Source: an uncultured Ruminococcus sp. (lineage in GTDB: Bacteria > Bacillota > Clostridia > Monoglobales > Monoglobaceae). From it: DNA of 49,098 nucleotides. The notes under the pieces are model-generated. The model saw only the letters and a list, made by a program, of their open reading frames with translations. It was not told the DNA's origin and did not search any database. Position 1 is the stretch's first letter, and every line of letters begins with the position of its first letter. Where the stretch lies: positions 1 to 49,098 of the forward strand of contig CADBUP010000141.1 of NCBI GenBank assembly GCA_902797885.1. Reading direction: 5' to 3'. Position numbers and translations under genes: made by a program. Below are positions 1-7,993 of the stretch, one piece after another.

Positions 1-1036
1 CCGAAAAACGGCATTTTATCTTGGGAAATATGATTTTTTCTTCGGCGGTAGCTTTCAAAAACATTTTTGTAATGTCATTAAACAGCGGATTTCCTTCTTT
101 ATCGCAACCGCCGATGACATATGTGTTTTCAAGTTCGTGGTCGGCATAGCCTATCATCTTTGAATCGTGATCATAATGACAGTCAAAAATGATTAAAAAC
201 TGCGAAATCAGTTCAAACGCCTCATCTTTTGTCATTCTGCCGGACTTTATATCCGCTTCATAAAAAGGTTGTAAATCCATATCGACACGACCGAATGAGT
301 TTGGTCCGATTCCCTCAAGAGAGCCTATAACCTTTCGCATAAAGGCATATGTATTTAACGCTTCGTAAAATGATTCGGGTTTTTCCCACGGGCATCGTCT
401 TGCCGAAATTGCAATTCTTTTCAAATTTGTATTATTCGGCTGTGTTTTTAATAATTCATCAGCCGTATCCGCAAACTTTTCACTTATTCTTTTTACGCAC
501 AAAAGTCCCTCGCATACCGCGGATAGGAATTGCTTTTCACCTCCATTGTCCGTACCGTTTAACGCTTCTTGCGCATCTTTATATACGCCTTTCAAACCTT
601 TTTCAAAAATAGGTCTGTAATTCACCAAGAAATGCTGTGCGTCATCATTATATGCGCCGCATATTAAATAAAACAGCTCGTTTCTCTGACGACAGCTAAG
701 CTCCCAAAGTTCAGGATCTTGTTCAATAAATTTATGAAAGTTTTTTCGATAAGTCCAACCACCGATATGTTTGTTCCCGTGATAATCTCTTGCACCGTCG
801 GAAAATCCCGGTATAATTCCCGTTTCATAATAAAACGGCGACTCTTTAAACAAAACAGGATTCATAATATCGGTAATAGTCTTATATTGCAAAACTTTCA
901 TATCGTATGCAGACATACTTTTGTCATACAATTCATCAAGCTTTTTTGTGCCGGCTTTCAGATACTTTTTTGCATTTTCATACGATGTTTTGCTGTAATA
1001 ATTTTTGATTTCATTACGTAATTCATTATATTTCAC
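1..1036 (-). CDS. Glycyl radical enzyme, PFL-like family (N-terminal part, cut by window edge)
   Basis: An open frame of about 345 codons runs off the left edge of the window. I chose the GTG start at 1034-1036 because GGAGG lies 9 nt upstream; a TTG two codons earlier is only 3 nt from it. The visible protein matches the N-terminal half of pyruvate-formate-lyase-like glycyl radical enzymes. It has the EGIGPNSFGRVDMDLQPFY stretch (family pattern G.GR.D..L.PFY), followed by YVIGGCDKEGNPLFND and a segment ending FPKIKCRF. The thiyl cysteine and the C-terminal glycyl loop lie outside the window, so activity and substrate class cannot be judged. It is divergent from an AraC-type regulator, its likely activator. 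It is clearly distinct in sequence from the second GRE at 4781-6913. Family assignment is strong; function is unknown. Confidence 0.85.
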   Translation of the reverse strand, partial: MKYNELRNEIKNYYSKTSYENAKKYLKAGTKKLDELYDKSMSAYDMKVLQYKTITDIMNPVLFKESPFYYETGIIPGFSDGARDYHGNKHIGGWTYRKNFHKFIEQDPELWELSCRQRNELFYLICGAYNDDAQHFLVNYRPIFEKGLKGVYKDAQEALNGTDNGGEKQFLSAVCEGLLCVKRISEKFADTADELLKTQPNNTNLKRIAISARRCPWEKPESFYEALNTYAFMRKVIGSLEGIGPNSFGRVDMDLQPFYEADIKSGRMTKDEAFELISQFLIIFDCHYDHDSKMIGYADHELENTYVIGGCDKEGNPLFNDITKMFLKATAEEKIIFPKIKCRFS

Positions 1037-1058
1037 AATCAAAAACCTCCTTTTTCAC

Positions 1059-1086
1059 ATAATAGCACAATGCCGCTCTCTTGCAA
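1059..1086 (-). promoter_or_regulatory. Promoter of the left-edge GRE gene
   Basis: On the minus strand there is a -35-like TTGCAA (1081-1086), a 16-nt spacer and a -10 TATTAT (1059-1064), followed by GGAGG and the GTG start. It lies back to back with the promoter of the AraC-type gene. Assigned by consensus only. Confidence 0.5.
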
Positions 1087-1104
1087 ATGGAGAATAAAGA
1101 AAAT

Positions 1105-1155
1105 TTGTAAAATAGAGAAATAAATATTTACAAGCTCGTCCAAATATGATATACT
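1105..1155 (+). promoter_or_regulatory. Promoter of AraC-type regulator, with 7-bp inverted repeat
   Basis: TTTACA (1127-1132), a 17-nt spacer and TATACT (1150-1155) form a good sigma-A-type promoter about 30 nt before the AraC start. An inverted repeat, TTGTAAA at 1105-1111 and TTTACAA at 1127-1133, overlaps the -35. It could be an autoregulatory operator, but 7-bp arms in AT-rich DNA are weak evidence. Confidence 0.5.
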
Positions 1156-1187
1156 TTATTTGCACAAAAACATATAAGGTGGTTTTT

Positions 1188-1937
1188 ATGGATTTTAGAA
1201 ATTTAAAAATAAAGGAAATAGAAAGCGTGATAAAATTTACCCCAGACAGGTCCGAATTTTCATCAAAAAACAAATCAACTCATATCATCGGCATTCAACT
1301 ATCCGGAAGTGCACTCCATATTTTCAAGGACAAACAGCTTGTTTTAAGCGAAAACAGTATATACTTTTTTAACCAAAAGGATGACTATGATGTAAAGGTC
1401 ATTGAAAAAGGAACGGCTTTCTCCGTTCATTTTTCAACATATGCGTCGATTTCTACCGATACATTTTTTCTAAAAATCGGCAGCCCCGGCGAAATTATAC
1501 GCCTTCTTGAAGTAATCGAGTCCGGCTTTATGTCTCAAAGCAATGAACTTATGCTTATGTCAAGATTTTATAAACTCTGTTCGCTCATAAACACCCTTTA
1601 TGAAAAGACCTTTATGCCCAAAGATAAACGGATTCTGAATGCTGGAGAATACATAAGTGCACACTTTAAAGATGCGGACTGTCTTGACGCTGCTGCAAAA
1701 AGCTGCGGTCTGTCACGGCGCCGGTTTAATGACCTGTTCAAAAACTGCTTTGACATAACGCCGAACAGGTATATAATAAATTTGAAAACAGACTATGCAA
1801 AAGGACTGCTCAAGTCAGGCTATATAAGCGTTTCTCAAACCGCCATGCTCTGCGGTTTTTCGGATATATATTATTTCAGCAAGGTATTTAAGACCGAAAC
1901 GGGTGTTTCTCCGAGAGAATACAAAAAGGATATGTAA
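1188..1937 (+). CDS. AraC-family transcriptional regulator
   Basis: A 249-residue protein if translation starts at 1188, where AAGGTGG sits 5 nt upstream. An upstream in-frame ATG at 1146 overlaps the -10 of the promoter and is rejected. Residues about 1-130 form an effector-binding or dimerisation region without a recognised motif. Residues about 150-247 are the double helix-turn-helix AraC domain, with LSRRRFNDLFKNCFDITPNRY in the first half and AMLCGFSDIYYFSKVFK plus GVSPREYKK in the second, the classic signature. It is divergent from the GRE gene at the left edge, so it probably activates that gene in response to the GRE's substrate. Family is certain; target is inferred. Confidence 0.92.
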   Translation: MDFRNLKIKEIESVIKFTPDRSEFSSKNKSTHIIGIQLSGSALHIFKDKQLVLSENSIYFFNQKDDYDVKVIEKGTAFSVHFSTYASISTDTFFLKIGSPGEIIRLLEVIESGFMSQSNELMLMSRFYKLCSLINTLYEKTFMPKDKRILNAGEYISAHFKDADCLDAAAKSCGLSRRRFNDLFKNCFDITPNRYIINLKTDYAKGLLKSGYISVSQTAMLCGFSDIYYFSKVFKTETGVSPREYKKDM

Positions 1938-1961
1938 AAGCAATTTTTCACATATCCTTTT
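1924..1961. terminator. Bidirectional intrinsic terminator
   Basis: AAAAGGATATGT (1924-1935) pairs perfectly with ACATATCCTTTT (1950-1961), a 12-bp stem with a 14-nt loop. A T-run follows in both directions. It overlaps the last codons of the AraC gene and separates it from the convergent GRE operon ending at 2013. Confidence 0.75.
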
Positions 1962-2012
1962 CTGCGTTTAAGTCTTATATGTAATTTATATTGAAATTAA
2001 CACCTCTGCGCC

Positions 2013-3107
2013 TTACTGCATATTATCAATAATACTCTGAACTATCTCGGTTACCTCTGTCCGTTTCTGCTGATACCTCTCATATCCCAAGACATGGGTT
2101 CCGAGGTACACGCTTAAATTTCGCGTTCTGTCGATGAAATAATGCGCGCCTGCGGCGCCGCCCCAGCCGAAATCCTCCCGCGTGCTTTCTTCCCACGGAC
2201 ACTGCTGACCGAGTCCGAAACCGCGTTTGTCCGTTACCCAGTATGTCGGCATTTCGATTTGTTCCTTTGTCAGACGGTTTGCGGATAGCATATCGACCGT
2301 TTCCTTTTTCAAGAGCTTGTATGTGCGGATTGCCTCCAAAAACTTTATATAATCGTCAACCGTTGATATGCAGCCTGCTCCGCCGCTTTCGTATTTTGTG
2401 CCGAATCTGAAGCAGTTTGTTTTTTCGCACTCGACCACCCTATCGCTTTCCGCGTCATAACGGTACTGATTTACAATTTTGTTCATATCGTCTGCCGAAA
2501 CCAAAAACTTTGAATTTTCCATTCCGCATACATCAAAGATATTCTTTTTCACATACTCACCGAATGTCATACCCGAAACCTCCTCAACAAGCGCCGCAAG
2601 AACATCGTGACAAAGGCTGTATTCCCAACGATATCCCGGCTCAAAAAGTAGCGGCTCATTTGCAAGATATTTCATAAGCTCTCTTGTCGGGCATTCGCCG
2701 TTCGTGTCCGACTGACACTTTTTTATTTCCGGAGAGTTCAAATCATAGCTGAATCCCGCTGTCATAGTAAAGAGATTTTCCACCGTAATTTTATTTTCCG
2801 CGGGTTTTACTCCCCCGTCAGTCAAAACATTCATATTTTTAAATTCAGGCATATATCCGTAAAGCTCATCGTCCAAGCGAATCAAGCCTTTTTCCCACAA
2901 CTGCAGAGCTGCCGTACAGGTAATCAGCTTTGAGCAGGAGTAGATGTTGTAAAGTTCCTTACCTGTTACGCCCACCTTGTTTTTAACATCCGTATATCCA
3001 TTGTTATGCCTGAAAACGCATTTTCCGTTGTGCATTACTATGCAGTCATAAAACGGAATCCCCATTTCCAAATAACTGTCTAATTTTTCTGTCAACTTTT
3101 CAAACAT
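2013..3107 (-). CDS. Serine hydrolase, beta-lactamase / family VIII esterase fold
   Basis: A 364-residue protein of the penicillin-binding/class C beta-lactamase superfamily. The SxxK nucleophile motif is S57-C-S-K60. The second motif is Y163-S-L followed by CHD, the variant seen in many esterase-type members rather than the Y-x-N of true beta-lactamases. FGWGGAAG (313-320) takes the place of the KTG/HTG motif. There is no signal peptide, so it should act in the cytoplasm, which argues against an antibiotic-resistance role. GGAGG lies 6 nt before the ATG. It is the last gene of the GRE operon, 81 nt behind the SDR. A small-molecule esterase or amidase acting in the same pathway is the likeliest role, but this is inference. 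Confidence 0.85.
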   Translation of the reverse strand: MFEKLTEKLDSYLEMGIPFYDCIVMHNGKCVFRHNNGYTDVKNKVGVTGKELYNIYSCSKLITCTAALQLWEKGLIRLDDELYGYMPEFKNMNVLTDGGVKPAENKITVENLFTMTAGFSYDLNSPEIKKCQSDTNGECPTRELMKYLANEPLLFEPGYRWEYSLCHDVLAALVEEVSGMTFGEYVKKNIFDVCGMENSKFLVSADDMNKIVNQYRYDAESDRVVECEKTNCFRFGTKYESGGAGCISTVDDYIKFLEAIRTYKLLKKETVDMLSANRLTKEQIEMPTYWVTDKRGFGLGQQCPWEESTREDFGWGGAAGAHYFIDRTRNLSVYLGTHVLGYERYQQKRTEVTEIVQSIIDNMQ

Positions 3108-3188
3108 ATGATTAACCTCCTTATTTTTTGCTCGACCGAAAGAGAATAATACGAATTTCGGTTTTGAAATACGAACTACTGCTTTCGC

Positions 3189-3947
3189 CTACAATGTTGC
3201 CGCTCTGTCGCCGCCGTCCGCAACAACCGTATGTCCGCAGATTATCTCTCCATAGTTACTCATAAGATATAGCGCAAGCTCCGCAATCTCGTCGGGACGT
3301 ATAAATCTGCCGATTGCGTGACGCTCGTACGGCTGGTCTATGGCATGAGCATAGTCCGCAATCATCGGCGTGAATGTCGCGCCCGGCGCAATTCCGTTTA
3401 TGATTATTCCGTCGCTTCCGAAACGTTTGCCGAACGCTCTTGTCCACTTTATCACCGCCTGCTTTGCCGCCCCGTATGAACCGGTAATATCCATACAAGC
3501 CGCATTTGACGCTATGTTGAGGATATTTCCGCGTATGCCGCGCGCCCTCATAAAGTCAACCTCGTTCCTCATCATAAAGAACGCCGCCTTAAAGTTCACA
3601 TCGGTCAGTGTGTCCCATTCCTCCTCGGTTATATCCCATGGCTCATATCCGCGCCCTGTCACAACAGCCGAGCCGAGAGCCGCGGCGTTTACAAAGCCGT
3701 TAAGTCCCCCTATAAGTTCCGCCGCCCTTTTAAAATTGCTTTCGCAAAGCGACAAATCGGATATATCCCACTGCATACATTCAAGCCGCGGCGAGGAAAT
3801 CTCTGCCGCCGCGCTCTCCAGCTTTTCCTTATTTCTTCCCACTATGACCACAGTCGCGCCCGCATCTGTAAAACGCTTTGCAATCGCCTTGCCTATTCCG
3901 CTGCCGCCGCCTGTTATCATGACTCTTGAACACCTTAACTCTAACAT
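3189..3947 (-). CDS. Short-chain dehydrogenase/reductase (SDR)
   Basis: A 252-residue classical SDR. The nucleotide-binding TGGGSGIG motif is at 12-19 and the NAA motif near 87-89. A catalytic-type Ser lies around 147, followed by Y158-G-A-A-K162 (YxxxK). A C-terminal VVADGGDRA stretch completes the fold. It should catalyse NAD(P)-dependent oxidation or reduction of an alcohol or ketone. It starts 24 nt after the radical-SAM activase with an AAAGGGGTG ribosome binding site, so it is in the GRE operon. The obvious idea is that it reduces or oxidises the carbonyl product or precursor of the GRE reaction, as dehydrogenases next to GRE diol dehydratases do. The substrate cannot be read from sequence. 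Confidence 0.9.
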   Translation of the reverse strand: MLELRCSRVMITGGGSGIGKAIAKRFTDAGATVVIVGRNKEKLESAAAEISSPRLECMQWDISDLSLCESNFKRAAELIGGLNGFVNAAALGSAVVTGRGYEPWDITEEEWDTLTDVNFKAAFFMMRNEVDFMRARGIRGNILNIASNAACMDITGSYGAAKQAVIKWTRAFGKRFGSDGIIINGIAPGATFTPMIADYAHAIDQPYERHAIGRFIRPDEIAELALYLMSNYGEIICGHTVVADGGDRAATL

Positions 3948-3971
3948 TCGTTACACCCCTTTTGCCGCCTG

Positions 3972-4766
3972 TCAAAACAGCTTTTTGTATTCTTTCATAT
4001 CCGCCTTGTCGGGAACGCTGAATTTTTCGCGCTCCATATTCAGCGCATCATACTTATGTTCACCGAGTGAGTGATACGGCAACAGCTCAACCTTGCTGAA
4101 CTCTATATCTTTTAAAAACTCCGCAATATCTTTCAACTCATCAATATTATTATTGTATCCGCCGATTACCGGTATTCGGATTATTATTTCCGCCCTGCCC
4201 GAAAGCCTTTTAAGATTTTCGAGTATAAGCGAATTTGAAACGCCCGTTCCCTCCTTGTGCAGCTTTTCCGAAAACGCTTTTACATCATACAAAAACAAAT
4301 CCGTATACGGCAGGATTTTCTCAAACTGCTCCCACGGAACATTCCCCGCCGTGTCAACCGCCGTATGTATTCCGCTTTCCTTACACTTTTTTAATACTTC
4401 ATAAAGAAAATCAATTTGCATCATACACTCTCCGCCGGAAAATGTAACACCGCCGCCCGAGTTTTCATAAAACGACCTGTCTTTCACAACCTCTGCAAAT
4501 ACTTCGTCAACCGTGTATTCCTTGCCGCAGATTTGCTTTGCATCATTGAAGCAGATAAAATCGGTGTCTGCCGCCGTAATGCCACGACATCTGCCGCAGC
4601 CCGTGCACTTGTCGGCATAAAACATTATCTGCGGCTTTAGTGACTGACTTTCAGGATTGTGACACCACTTGCATCTGAGGTTACACCCCTTAAAAAATAC
4701 CGTTGTTCTTATCCCCGGCCCATCAACAAATGAATTTCTTTGTATGTCAAATATTACTGCTTTCAT
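3972..4766 (-). CDS. Glycyl radical enzyme activating protein (radical SAM)
   Basis: A 264-residue radical-SAM activase. C28-x3-C32-x2-C35 (GCNLRCKWCHNPE) binds the SAM [4Fe-4S] cluster, and VTFSGGE (107-113) is the SAM-binding GGE motif. Between them is an insert with cysteines at 54, 57, 60, 72 and 80. Activases with a full ferredoxin domain carry two CxxCxxCxxxC sets (eight cysteines), while PFL activase has none, so this insert is reduced. The gene lies 14 nt downstream of the GRE at 4781-6913, with AGGTGGG before the ATG, and should install the radical on Gly686 of that enzyme. Role is near certain; auxiliary cluster content is open. Confidence 0.93.
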   Translation of the reverse strand: MKAVIFDIQRNSFVDGPGIRTTVFFKGCNLRCKWCHNPESQSLKPQIMFYADKCTGCGRCRGITAADTDFICFNDAKQICGKEYTVDEVFAEVVKDRSFYENSGGGVTFSGGECMMQIDFLYEVLKKCKESGIHTAVDTAGNVPWEQFEKILPYTDLFLYDVKAFSEKLHKEGTGVSNSLILENLKRLSGRAEIIIRIPVIGGYNNNIDELKDIAEFLKDIEFSKVELLPYHSLGEHKYDALNMEREKFSVPDKADMKEYKKLF

Positions 4767-4780
4767 AATTTAATCCCACC

Positions 4781-6913
4781 TTAGTTTGATTTTACCGTTC
4801 TTCTGATAATTTCATCTTGAACAGAGTCTGTCAGGTTAACAAAGAAATCTGAAAATCCAGAAACACGAACCCGCAGATTTTTGTAGTTTTCGGGCGCAAT
4901 CTTTGCTTTTCTTAAATCATCCTGCGACACATAATTCAACTGAAAATGTGAACCTCCGTTTTTAAAATACGTCTCCAATAATTTTGCGGTCTTGATAAAA
5001 TTATCCTTATTTAAAACAAGCTTTTCATCAAGATAAAGGTTTGTAACGCTCGGTCCGCCCGACAAAATACAATGCTTGTCGCATTTTGAAACCGCGTTGA
5101 GAAGAGCGGTAAGCCCCTCTCTGTCATATCCGCCGCTTTGCCCTATCCCGAACTTAAGCATTTCTCCGTCACGCCTTCCGTCAGGCGTTGCACGCGTACC
5201 CGAGCCGAAAATCTGATGATGCGGATTATATCCCTGAAGATTGCCGAACAGCAAATGATAACCGAGCTCGGTGGTTTTGTCTTTTGTATATTCGTAAAGC
5301 GTCTCGCAAAACAGCTTTGCAATATAGTTTGACGTCTCATCATCGTTTCCGAAGAACTTTCCTCTTCTTTTTATCAGTTCACGCAATTCTTCATATCCGC
5401 TCCAATTGTTTTTCAGCGCGTCAATCATTTCGCTCATAGTTATAATCTTTTCGTCATACACAAACTGTTTTATTATGCAAAGAGAATCTATGACATTTGT
5501 TATGCCAATAAGGTCTGCCCCCGAAACAACGTTTTTGCAGCTTCCTTTTGTGAATGTTTTTGCACTTTCGATGCAATCGGTAAACAGCAGCGATGTCACA
5601 TAGCTTGTATCTTTTGCTCTTATCCTCATAAATTCATTGTCATAACGAATCATTAAATCAACATCCTTAAAAAGCTCTGATTTATATATATCAAAGAATT
5701 TTCCCCATGTGTCCGCCGCCAAAAGCTCATCTTTACGGTTATACAGTGTATTTTCGATTGAACGCAGCATATTTGTATTCGTAGTGCCTGCAAAAAAGCC
5801 ACCGGGATATGTAAGTTCGTTGCAGCCGACTGAGGAATATCGGCACGCAACCTCATACGGAAAATGAGCAATGTGCGTTGCCGCATATATTTTTACCTCG
5901 TCACTCACAAAAGCAATTCTGTTGTTCTTATCATTAACCGACATATCAAGAACCTTTAAAAATGTTTCAAACGGCAATTTTTTTGTCCAGCGCAGCGAAA
6001 TCTGCGGAATGTATGTCGGAAGCTCGCACATTGCTTCCAATATCAGCATAGAAAAATCGTTAAATACATCCTCTCCGTTTTCATCATAACCGCCTACACA
6101 AAAATGCGACTCTCCCCCGCGCGTAAAGTTTGCTGACCCTTTTCTTGTGTTTGCCTGAAGCATCAGAAAAAGCTCTTGCAGAATTTCCTTCGCCTCTTCT
6201 TTTGTCAATATACCTTTTTTGACATCGTTCTTATAATAATCGTACAGTATTCTGTCAAGCGTGCCTAAGCCGTCAGGCTCATAGCTGAACAGGATATAGA
6301 TTGACAGTACTGCCTCATAAAAGCTGCCCGCGGGATATTGCGGTACCTTTTTTAAGGCTTCCGACAGTCTTAAAAGGTTTTTCTTATACTCGGCATTATT
6401 TAACCCCTGTGCAAATTCAAAAACCTCGGCAGAACATTTGTGTGCCCACTTAATAAGCGCGTCCGCAACCATTTTAAGCGAGTCCAAGAAGCTTATCTTT
6501 TCTGCGTCATCTTTATATTTTTGCTTTGATTTTTCTATATCCTCAATAAGTCCTTTTATACCCATACGAATAATTTTGCCAAAGTCCGCGGTTGCGTGCA
6601 GCCACTCGAAAGTTGAAAGATTATCTATAGGCTTATTATAAAAATATCTTAACGCCTCATCGGTGTTTTTAAGACTTCTTGCGTTCATAAACGGACCTGA
6701 TATTTCTTTTACATCAAGCTTCATATGCCCCGTCATTGTCTGATACTCGGTTATTACCGGTTTCTGAGCCATAATATAATCATAAATTCTTTTCGACTGC
6801 TTTTGGTGTTCGGGAAGGAACAAATCCATTCTGTCAAACTTCACACTTGTATAAGTGGGAAGCATTTTTCCTTCCAAGGTTAACTTTGATAATTCTGATA
6901 TTCTTTCGTTCAT
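4781..6913 (-). CDS. Glycyl radical enzyme (PFL/dehydratase family), substrate unknown
   Basis: A 710-residue GRE, complete but on the short side for the family. The thiyl radical site is in SSVGCNELTYPGG: Cys364 with Glu366 two residues on, the C-x-E arrangement of GRE dehydratases and decarboxylases. The glycyl loop near the C-terminus, VRVSGFSDFFVNL, places the radical on Gly686. The family stretch GLGTLDRILYDYY is near 215-227. The residues after Cys364 (N-E-L rather than the common V-E-P) and the short length do not match a subclass I can name with confidence. It heads an operon with its activase, an SDR and a serine hydrolase, and is divergent from an AraC regulator. AAGGAG precedes the ATG at a somewhat long 12-nt spacing. 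It must work anaerobically in the cytoplasm. Confidence 0.93.
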   Translation of the reverse strand: MNERISELSKLTLEGKMLPTYTSVKFDRMDLFLPEHQKQSKRIYDYIMAQKPVITEYQTMTGHMKLDVKEISGPFMNARSLKNTDEALRYFYNKPIDNLSTFEWLHATADFGKIIRMGIKGLIEDIEKSKQKYKDDAEKISFLDSLKMVADALIKWAHKCSAEVFEFAQGLNNAEYKKNLLRLSEALKKVPQYPAGSFYEAVLSIYILFSYEPDGLGTLDRILYDYYKNDVKKGILTKEEAKEILQELFLMLQANTRKGSANFTRGGESHFCVGGYDENGEDVFNDFSMLILEAMCELPTYIPQISLRWTKKLPFETFLKVLDMSVNDKNNRIAFVSDEVKIYAATHIAHFPYEVACRYSSVGCNELTYPGGFFAGTTNTNMLRSIENTLYNRKDELLAADTWGKFFDIYKSELFKDVDLMIRYDNEFMRIRAKDTSYVTSLLFTDCIESAKTFTKGSCKNVVSGADLIGITNVIDSLCIIKQFVYDEKIITMSEMIDALKNNWSGYEELRELIKRRGKFFGNDDETSNYIAKLFCETLYEYTKDKTTELGYHLLFGNLQGYNPHHQIFGSGTRATPDGRRDGEMLKFGIGQSGGYDREGLTALLNAVSKCDKHCILSGGPSVTNLYLDEKLVLNKDNFIKTAKLLETYFKNGGSHFQLNYVSQDDLRKAKIAPENYKNLRVRVSGFSDFFVNLTDSVQDEIIRRTVKSN

Positions 6914-6941
6914 AATTTAATAGCACTCCTTCTTGTCTTAT

Positions 6942-6969
6942 ATTTTATCACCACATTTAAAAAAGTAAA
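6942..6969 (-). promoter_or_regulatory. Promoter of the GRE-activase-SDR-hydrolase operon
   Basis: On the minus strand there is a -35-like TTTACT (6964-6969), a 16-nt spacer and a -10 TAAAAT (6942-6947), about 30 nt before the GRE start. The weak -35 fits an activator-dependent promoter. Confidence 0.45.
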
Positions 6970-7063
6970 TTAAAATTATTATGTTTTTATAATTTATTAT
7001 GGTATATATTAAAAAAGGTTGCAAAAATTATATTTTAGTGTTATCATAAAAAAGTGGTGATAA
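6945..7063. promoter_or_regulatory. Inverted 10-mers flanking the divergent GRE/AraC promoters
   Basis: GTGGTGATAA occurs on the plus strand at 7054-7063 and on the minus strand at 6945-6954. Each copy points toward the gene it precedes and lies just upstream of or overlapping its ribosome-binding region. Ten identical bases in a 150-bp divergent region suggest a shared protein-binding or translational element. The regulator at 7068 is the obvious candidate binder. Confidence 0.35.
7019..7047 (+). promoter_or_regulatory. Promoter of second AraC-type regulator
   Basis: TTGCAA (7019-7024), a 17-nt spacer and TATCAT (7042-7047) lie just before the AraC gene. The implied leader is only about 15 nt long. 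Confidence 0.5.
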
Positions 7064-7067
7064 TGCT

Positions 7068-7862
7068 ATGAATTTATTCGGATACGAACAAACGGAAATC
7101 AGTAAAATTTATACCGTTGACAAATACACAAACTATAATAAAAATATAAAAGAATATTCTAACTGCTTTCATACATACGAATTAATTTATTTTTTATCCG
7201 GAAGCAATAAAACACTCATAGACGGCGTAACACTTAACGATTGTCCCGATTCTTTGCGCTATATTCCAAAGACGCAGACAACGGGTGCATATCGGGTTGA
7301 GTCAATAGCCGCGCCGTCTGTCTGCATTGATATATATTTTGATGTTTCAACCCCTATGCCTATGCAGCCGCTTGTTCTTTTTGACTGCAATGAACTTCGT
7401 GACAAATTCATCAGGCTTTATTCGGTTTGGAAGCAAAAGGGTACGGGATATTATGCCGAAGCAATGAAACTCTTTTATGACATAATATGTTATATTCAGC
7501 GAACAGGATTAAAATATCTGCCGCCCGTGCAAAAAAGCTATATGGAAAGGGCGTATAGCTATATCCTGCGGCATTACCGCTGCAAACACTTTGACTATAA
7601 TGAGCTATGTAATTCAACGGGGCTGAAATATGCACATTTCAGCACGCTTTTTGTTAAAGCCTTCGGGATGTCTCCCGTCAGACTTGTAACAAAAATGAAA
7701 ATCGACTACGCAAAAGAACTGCTTGTTACAAATCATTTTTCTGTTTCGGAGATTGCCGAAATGTGCGGATTTGATAATCCATATTATTTTTCAAATGTAT
7801 TTAAAAAACAAACAGGCTTTTCGCCCACCAAATATCTATCGGAGATTTATGATATAACATAA
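7068..7862 (+). CDS. AraC-family transcriptional regulator with cupin-like N-terminus
   Basis: A 264-residue regulator. The N-terminal part contains NCFHTYELIYFLSG (about 32-45), the beginning of the cupin-type sugar-binding arm found in many AraC proteins. The C-terminal double helix-turn-helix spans about 160-258, with FSTLFVKAFGMSPVRL and EIAEMCGFDNPYYFSNVFKK followed by TGFSPTKYL. It is divergent from the four-gene GRE operon and is probably its substrate-responsive activator. Only the DNA-binding domain is alike between it and the AraC at 1188. AGTGGTG serves as ribosome binding site about 8 nt before the ATG. Confidence 0.92.
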   Translation: MNLFGYEQTEISKIYTVDKYTNYNKNIKEYSNCFHTYELIYFLSGSNKTLIDGVTLNDCPDSLRYIPKTQTTGAYRVESIAAPSVCIDIYFDVSTPMPMQPLVLFDCNELRDKFIRLYSVWKQKGTGYYAEAMKLFYDIICYIQRTGLKYLPPVQKSYMERAYSYILRHYRCKHFDYNELCNSTGLKYAHFSTLFVKAFGMSPVRLVTKMKIDYAKELLVTNHFSVSEIAEMCGFDNPYYFSNVFKKQTGFSPTKYLSEIYDIT

Positions 7863-7928
7863 CTTTTACCGACTTTAAATATTCTCAGTAAGCCTGTATA
7901 CACAATAATTATCTTTAATTTAAAAATT

Positions 7929-7960
7929 ACCACATAAAAGGCATATGCCTTTTATGTGGT
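7929..7960 (-). terminator. Perfect 32-bp palindrome, terminator of the P1 operon
   Basis: Positions 7929-7944 (ACCACATAAAAGGCAT) are exactly complementary to 7945-7960. On the minus strand the hairpin is followed by AATTTTTAAATT, fitting an intrinsic terminator for the GH3 operon. On the plus side no T-run follows, so termination of the convergent AraC gene is less certain. Confidence 0.7.
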
Positions 7961-7993
7961 TCAAAATAGATGCATTGCAGCCAAATTTACTTC

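Noticed and set aside
2013-3107. Antibiotic-resistance beta-lactamase
   Set aside because: No signal peptide, esterase-type second motif and operon placement with a glycyl radical enzyme.
3370-4074. 234-codon plus-strand frame opposite the SDR and activase genes
   Set aside because: Shadow frame: both minus-strand genes have complete family motifs and tight operon spacing.
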